A stretch of 64,000 nt of DNA. Origin: Microthrixaceae bacterium (lineage in GTDB: Bacteria; Actinomycetota; Acidimicrobiia; Acidimicrobiales; Acidimicrobilacustridaceae). Made by a program: the position numbers and the translations under genes. The notes beneath the pieces are model-generated. The model was not told the DNA's origin. It saw only the letters and a list, made by a program, of their open reading frames with translations, and did not search any database. Of the stretch, positions 59,504 through 64,000 are shown in pieces; the first letter of the stretch is position 1, and every line of letters starts with the position of its first letter. Location: positions 1 to 64,000 of the forward strand of contig CANFQA010000009.1 of NCBI GenBank assembly GCA_947449015.1, read 5' to 3'.

Positions 59504-60415
59504 ATGATCGAGATTCCATCCGGCACCATCACCTTCGGAACCCAGCTCCCTGTGCAGTCGCAAAGTTCGCTCTATGCAGCACCGTGGGAAAAGGACGCAT
59601 CGCCAGCCGATCTCCTCGAGATCGCCAAGGCAGCAGACCGCAGCGGATACTTCTACGTCGCTGTATGCGATCACATCGTGATCCCTCGCGACAAAGCCGA
59701 CGCCATGGGTCTGTGGTGGCAGGACTGCCTCACCACACTTGGCTGGTTGGCCGCTGCTACCACCAACGTCAACCTGCTCAGCCATGTGTACGTGCTCTCC
59801 TACCGACACCCACTGGTGGCGGCGAAGGGTTTCGAGACCCTCGATCACCTTTCCGGCGGACGAGCCATCGCCGGAATCGGCGCCGGCCACGTCGAAGCCG
59901 AGTTCGACACACTCGGCGTGTCCTTCGCTGATCGGGGAGCGCTGCTCGACCGTGATCTTGCGGCCTTCGCTGATGCACTTGAGAACACCTATATCGACGA
60001 TATGGGTTCACTTCCTCGTCCGGCGCAGTCGCCACGGCCGCCAATCTGGATTGGTGGTTCCTCCAACCCAGCCATCCGACGCGCGGCGCGAAACGACGGC
60101 TGGCTTCCCCAGGGTCCTGCCACGCAGGAAGGCATCGACCGCCTCAGGATCGAACGGGAGAAGGCAGGAAAAGCTGAGAAGCCAATGGCCATCGGCCATG
60201 TCGTGATTCCCTACATCTATGTGGGGACACCGAAGTCCGAGCGTCGCCAGCCCTGCATTTCGGGTTCCCCGGAACAAGTTGCCGAGGCAGTGCTCGCCAC
60301 TGCGCCGGCTGCGGTCAATCAGTTTCAGGTCAAGTTCGATACCGATAGCGCCGCTGAATACGCCGAGCAGGTCGAGGCGTTTGGCACCCAGGTCGGACCA
60401 CTTCTCGCTCGCTAG
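59504..60415 (+). CDS. F420-dependent LLM-class oxidoreductase
   Basis: The 303-aa luciferase-like monooxygenase family protein has GTQLPVQSQSSLYAAPW, GYFYVAVCDHIVIP, SHVYVLSYRHPLVAAKGFETLDHLSGGRAIAGIGAGHVEAEF and PIWIGGSSNPAIRRAAR. These are the TIGR-type F420 LLM patterns with the GGSS/SNP phosphate-binding region. ATG at 59504 is preferred to TTG at 59489. It is the second F420-type enzyme in the window; substrate unknown. Confidence 0.87.
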   Translation: MIEIPSGTITFGTQLPVQSQSSLYAAPWEKDASPADLLEIAKAADRSGYFYVAVCDHIVIPRDKADAMGLWWQDCLTTLGWLAAATTNVNLLSHVYVLSYRHPLVAAKGFETLDHLSGGRAIAGIGAGHVEAEFDTLGVSFADRGALLDRDLAAFADALENTYIDDMGSLPRPAQSPRPPIWIGGSSNPAIRRAARNDGWLPQGPATQEGIDRLRIEREKAGKAEKPMAIGHVVIPYIYVGTPKSERRQPCISGSPEQVAEAVLATAPAAVNQFQVKFDTDSAAEYAEQVEAFGTQVGPLLAR

Positions 60416-60467
60416 GTACCGCACCAGCGGTCAGTGCCGTCTCGGGCACGTCGTTTCGCCCTGCCGA

Positions 60468-62345
60468 TTAGCGCAGCGAGGCAGCCAAGGTCATTGAGTA
60501 TGCATCCGCGCCGGCAACGGTGAGGTGTACGCCGTCCTCGACGAAGAATTCGGGATGACCAGCGCTCACTGAGAACCAGTCAGCGATCACCACATTGGAT
60601 CTTCCGTCCGCAGCGGATCGGATCCGATCGTTGGTGATGTCCTGCCAGCTGCGTGGCTCACGGGTGGTCACAAGTACCACTCGCTTCGCCCCGCTCAGGC
60701 TGTCGAGGGCCTTGTTCAGGTCGCTCTCAGTCGGCGGGCCGTTGGTTCCCAGATGAATGATCACGTTCGATGTGATGTCGCCTGATTTTTGCAGGATTGG
60801 GATGAGCCAAGACAGCACATTGAACTGACGACCGACATCGGCGTTGACCGTGACACCGGGAAGTTGGTTGCGAACCGCACTTCGCGCACCGAGCAAGACC
60901 GAATCACCAATCGCAATCGTCGATGCACCAGGCCCCTGCGGAGGTGTTGACACGGTGGTTGAGGTTGCCGAGCCGCCTGCGGGTACCGTCGTCACCGGTG
61001 CCGCGGAGTCCGCACCGGAGGAGCCCACTTCGACGACATTGCCGAGCGAATCAATCGAGGCGCCGCTCAGATCAACACCGTTTCGCGAAGCCGTCGACGG
61101 AGTCGCCACGGCGAACGCGAGGATCACGCACAGCGTGATGGCGCTGCCGAGCAGCACCGGGCGACGAGCTCGGGCGGGAATGAGTCCGCCGGGTTGGGAG
61201 CGCCCATCCCACCACCGTCCGAGCGCACCATTGCGCACCGGCATCTCAACGAACCGATAGGACAGCTCAGCAACAGCGAAGGTCAGGATCAGGCGGAGGA
61301 TGAGCAGCAATCCACCGTTGACATCCACGTCGACACCCGGTCGGGTCAGAACGAAAATCGGCCAGTGCCAGAGGTAGATGCCGTAGGAGCGACGGCCGAT
61401 CCACAGCAATGGCGGCAGGGCAAAGAACTTGGCGAGTGGCGTGGTCGCGGGATGAACCAACGAGACGATCACGGCCAATGTCAGCAGGTCGAGCAGAACG
61501 AATCCGCCCTGATAGATGAACGGGTCGAACTCGTTGACCCGAACAATCATGTAGGCGAGACCGAGCAGCCCGACCGCACCAACACCGGTGATGATCCAGC
61601 GAGCACCGGCATGCACCGCAGACCGCATCTGCCATGGTGGGACGAGGATGGCGAGAACTGCTCCGAGCAGTACACCGGCGGCTCTCGTGTCGGTGCCGTA
61701 GTACACGCGAGACGGATCGACACCGGGAGTGAACAGCACCACCGCCCAGAGAGCGGAGGCGACCGCGAGCCCAAGCGTGATCAGCGCGATCTGTGATTGA
61801 CGCCCTCGAGTGATCCGGTAGATGCCCGCCAGCGCGAGTGGCCACACCACATAGAACTGCTCCTCGACCGACAGTGACCACAGATGTCGCAGCGGGGACG
61901 GTCGGCCGATGGCTTCGAAGTACGACTGGTGAACAAAGATCTGGTACCAGTTGGTGACATAGGTGAGCGCAGCAACGAAATCGCCGCGAATGTGTGCCAG
62001 TTCTCCGGGGACGAACAGCACCCACACCAAACCCACCACTGCGGCAAGCGCGAATAACGCGGGGAGCAGTCGGCGGGCACGACGAGCCCAGAACGCAAGA
62101 TACGCGGTACCACCAGTGCGCTGCCGTTCCGAAATGAGAAGCGCCGTGATCAGGTAGCCGCTGATGACGAAAAAGATTTCAACACCAAGGAAGCCACCGG
62201 GCAGTCCGCTGACCTCGCCGTGATAGAGCACCACGGCCATGACCGCGAGCGCGCGCAGGCCATCGAGGGCCGGCATGTAGCCAACCGCGCCGGTAGAGCG
62301 CGTCGGCGACTGCAATGGGGCTTGAGGGGGTGTAGGTGCGCGCAT
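60468..62345 (-). CDS. Acyltransferase-3 (OafA/YrhL-type) with SGNH C-terminus
   Basis: The 625-aa protein starts with an acyltransferase-3 membrane domain: YMPALDGLRALAVMAVVLYHGE, PGGFLGVEIFFVISGYLITALL, SLSVEEQFYVVWPL and YGIYLWHWPIFVL with its conserved His, spread over about ten helices up to residue 400. A Thr/Ser-rich linker (about 440-475) leads to an SGNH-hydrolase-like domain with AIGDSVLLGA, HLGTNG and EDGVHLTVAGAD. This layout is typical of exopolysaccharide or peptidoglycan O-acylation. TTG at 62348 is a minor alternative to the ATG. No glycan genes are next to it. Confidence 0.87.
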   Translation of the reverse strand: MRAPTPPQAPLQSPTRSTGAVGYMPALDGLRALAVMAVVLYHGEVSGLPGGFLGVEIFFVISGYLITALLISERQRTGGTAYLAFWARRARRLLPALFALAAVVGLVWVLFVPGELAHIRGDFVAALTYVTNWYQIFVHQSYFEAIGRPSPLRHLWSLSVEEQFYVVWPLALAGIYRITRGRQSQIALITLGLAVASALWAVVLFTPGVDPSRVYYGTDTRAAGVLLGAVLAILVPPWQMRSAVHAGARWIITGVGAVGLLGLAYMIVRVNEFDPFIYQGGFVLLDLLTLAVIVSLVHPATTPLAKFFALPPLLWIGRRSYGIYLWHWPIFVLTRPGVDVDVNGGLLLILRLILTFAVAELSYRFVEMPVRNGALGRWWDGRSQPGGLIPARARRPVLLGSAITLCVILAFAVATPSTASRNGVDLSGASIDSLGNVVEVGSSGADSAAPVTTVPAGGSATSTTVSTPPQGPGASTIAIGDSVLLGARSAVRNQLPGVTVNADVGRQFNVLSWLIPILQKSGDITSNVIIHLGTNGPPTESDLNKALDSLSGAKRVVLVTTREPRSWQDITNDRIRSAADGRSNVVIADWFSVSAGHPEFFVEDGVHLTVAGADAYSMTLAASLR

Positions 62346-62527
62346 CAACGATCCGCAGGTGTTCGACCGCCCGCCGGACCTGACCTCTGCATCCTAGAGA
62401 GTCAGAACGCGCACCGACAGTCATCATGCTTCGCCACTCTCCGGGCAACGGGAGCCGCTCCTCCCCCGCCGGGCTGGTGCGGGCCGGCGGCTATCGTGAC
62501 CCTCTCAACAGTCACAAGGGGGAAAAC

Positions 62528-63334
62528 GTGGCAGCAGCAGAGAAGGACTACCCGATCAAGGTTGGAACGTTCCTGTTCACGATGGTCGAACCACATCCGG
62601 GACACGAAGTTCCCTACAACCGCTGGTATGAACACGATCACTTCTATTCGGGTTGCCTCGTAGGTCCCAATGTGTTTGCCGGCGATCGCTTCGTGGCCAC
62701 TCGTCGCCTCAAGGATCTTCGCTCCACCACCCCGAACGACATGACCAGCGAACCTCTGCGCGGTTCGTACTTGGCCGTCTACTGGTGGCTGGTTGGCACT
62801 GACGAAGAGACCAACCGCTGGAACGTCGACAACGTGAACTGGTTGCATCAGCAGGGCCGCATGTACGCCGAGCGCGATCACGTCCACACGCTGCTCTATG
62901 ACATGCAGTGGAACGTTCAGAAGGATCCCACCGGTTGCACCATCGACCTCGCGCTTGATCATGGTTACCCGGGCATGGTTGTCGTAGCCGGCGATGTCAA
63001 TGAGGGTCACACCCACGAGGAGGTCGAAGCCTGGTTCCGCGAGACCTATCTCCCGGAAGCAATGGCCCAGCCATGGGGACCGGAACTTGTCGGAAGCGGC
63101 ACTGTCATCCCACTGGCTGATGATGCGCCCGCCGATGTCGTACGCGCGGCGGCCGGCCCGCGCCGATTCCTGCAACTGCACTTCCTTGACCATGACTCCG
63201 CCGAAGGTTGGGACGAGGGCTACGCGAAGATCGCGGATGCCATCAACGCAAGCGGACTGGCCACCCATGTGTGGACTGCACCATGGCAGCAGACCAACTT
63301 CGGAACTGACGACTTCACGGACCAGCTCCGATGA
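62528..63334 (+). CDS. EthD-like dimeric alpha/beta-barrel protein
   Basis: No firm family. The 268-aa protein has two ferredoxin-like half barrels: VGTFLFTMVEPHPGHEVPYNRWYEHDHFYSG at the start and PRRFLQLHFLDHDSAEGWDEGYAKIADAI at the end, with TFVEPHxGHExxYNxWYExDH resembling the EthD-type signature. GTG at 62528, preceded by GGGGG at seven bases, is the best start, since the longer frame covers the divergent promoter. It overlaps the epimerase gene by four bases (ATGA). Confidence 0.65.
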   Translation: MAAAEKDYPIKVGTFLFTMVEPHPGHEVPYNRWYEHDHFYSGCLVGPNVFAGDRFVATRRLKDLRSTTPNDMTSEPLRGSYLAVYWWLVGTDEETNRWNVDNVNWLHQQGRMYAERDHVHTLLYDMQWNVQKDPTGCTIDLALDHGYPGMVVVAGDVNEGHTHEEVEAWFRETYLPEAMAQPWGPELVGSGTVIPLADDAPADVVRAAAGPRRFLQLHFLDHDSAEGWDEGYAKIADAINASGLATHVWTAPWQQTNFGTDDFTDQLR

Positions 63335-64000
63335 GTCCGGCTCCGCTCACCGGCCAGCGCATCCTGCTCACTGGCGTCACCGGTCAGGTCGCCGGCCCGC
63401 TGTCACGTGCGCTCGTGGCTGCCGGCAACACCGTGTTCGGCACCTCGCGATTCACCAAGCCTGAGGACCGCGCTGCGGTCGAGGCCACCGGAGTCAAACC
63501 TGTCGCCATCGATCTCGAGAGCGGTTCATTCGATGAGATCCCCGACGGACTCGACTACGTCATCAACATGGCCGTGGCCAAGACCAACGATTTCGACCGC
63601 GACCTTCAGGCCAATGCCGAGGGTGTCGCTCTTCTCATCGAACGAGTGAAGGGCGTCAAGGCCTTCTTCCACTGCTCATCGTGTGCCGTGTACGAGCCCA
63701 ACGGCCATGTGAGCCATGTCGAGACTGATGCGCTTGGCGACAACCACCGCAAGATGGGTTTCATGCCTACCTATTCGATCTCCAAGATCGCGGCGGAATC
63801 CTCGGTGAAGTACGCCTCACGTCGCTTCGGCGTGCCCACCGTCATTGCCCGACTCGATGTTCCCTACGGACCCGAACATGGTTGGCCACAGATGATGGTG
63901 CGCCTTGCCCAGATGGGCATCCCTACCCCGATCAGCCCGGATGCCCCCAACACGCACTGCTTCCTGCACGACCGCGACATCCTCTCGAGCCTTCCGTACC
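63331..64000 (+). CDS. NAD-dependent epimerase/dehydratase, partial
   Basis: The gene starts at the ATG at 63331 and runs off the right edge with no stop in 223 codons. It has TGVTGQVAGPLSRALVAAG (Rossmann GxxGxxG), INMAVAKTNDFDRDL, HCSSCAVYEPNG with the catalytic Ser and YSISKIAAE with the Tyr-Lys pair, the extended-SDR pattern. VIARLDVPYGPEHGWPQMMVRLA follows. Sugar nucleotide or steroid 3-beta-hydroxy epimerase/dehydrogenase relatives are all possible. It is coupled to the EthD-like gene. Confidence 0.85.
   Translation, partial: MSPAPLTGQRILLTGVTGQVAGPLSRALVAAGNTVFGTSRFTKPEDRAAVEATGVKPVAIDLESGSFDEIPDGLDYVINMAVAKTNDFDRDLQANAEGVALLIERVKGVKAFFHCSSCAVYEPNGHVSHVETDALGDNHRKMGFMPTYSISKIAAESSVKYASRRFGVPTVIARLDVPYGPEHGWPQMMVRLAQMGIPTPISPDAPNTHCFLHDRDILSSLPY

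Noticed and set aside
1-64000. CRISPR arrays, prophage or transposons
   Set aside because: No regularly spaced repeats, integrase, transposase or terminal inverted repeats were seen; repeat content is limited to the items listed.

Overview
The window looks like a chromosomal segment of a high-GC actinobacterium. Mycothiol-era style CoA metabolism, two F420-type luciferase-like oxidoreductases, Thr/Ser-rich surface stalks and a SAM riboswitch in front of metX fit Acidimicrobiia (Ilumatobacter-like), but no rRNA or marker gene here fixes the taxonomy, so that is inference. I see no phage, transposase, integrase or CRISPR; apart from a short tRNA-end repeat at the left edge this is stable chromosome.

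Layout. 0-4.4 kb: tRNA-Gly(GCC) with its terminator, an Fpg-type DNA glycosylase coupled to a Thr-rich membrane protein, and a metX-metB/Y-type operon under a SAM-I-family riboswitch. 4.5-16.6 kb: housekeeping and assorted genes (DUF1330, glycosyltransferase, DEAD helicase, glutathione peroxidase, lgt, a 601-aa acyl-CoA dehydrogenase, enoyl-CoA hydratases, SDRs, a degenerate metallo-beta-lactamase-like protein, a Nudix hydrolase, an FmdB zinc ribbon). 16.7-42.7 kb: the core of the window, a scattered set of genes that match, protein by protein, the mycobacterial KstR2 regulon for degradation of steroid C/D rings (HIP pathway): fadD3, fadA6, echA20, ipdA, ipdB, ipdC, ipdF, fadE30 and SDRs like Rv3548c and Rv3549c, interleaved with DUF35/thiolase pairs, a CaiB-type CoA transferase, an F420-type oxidoreductase, a MaoC hydratase, a PhyH-type dioxygenase and a lipocalin-like protein. 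42.8-50.1 kb: a LivF-LivG-(LivH+LivM fusion) importer followed by two tandem paralogous substrate-binding lipoproteins. 50.2-55.6 kb: SDR, zinc alcohol dehydrogenase and aldehyde dehydrogenase, divergent from a D-aminoacylase-type amidohydrolase. 55.6-58 kb: an acyl-CoA dehydrogenase pair resembling ChsE4/ChsE5 (FadE26/FadE27). 58-64 kb: two SDR-fold proteins in tandem (one without catalytic residues), a second F420-type oxidoreductase, an acyltransferase-3/SGNH fusion, an EthD-like protein and an epimerase cut by the window end.

How it fits together. FadD3 would activate HIP to its CoA ester; FadE30, IpdF, EchA20 and the IpdAB hydrolase would oxidise and open the last rings; FadA6 would thiolytically trim the product. 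ChsE4/E5-like dehydrogenase and DUF35-thiolase pairs suggest that side-chain degradation of sterols or bile-acid-like compounds is also present. A 15-bp inverted repeat, CTGACGG-nn-CGTCAG-like, occurs in three divergent promoters (fadD3/echA, echA20/SDR, aldehyde dehydrogenase/amidohydrolase; four copies) and does not resemble the published mycobacterial KstR2 operator, which makes it the best candidate here for an undescribed regulon. CRP-like palindromes lie 60 bp upstream of both substrate-binding genes and just ahead of the ChsE4-like gene. All homology statements come from my recollection of family sequences and were not checked by a search.
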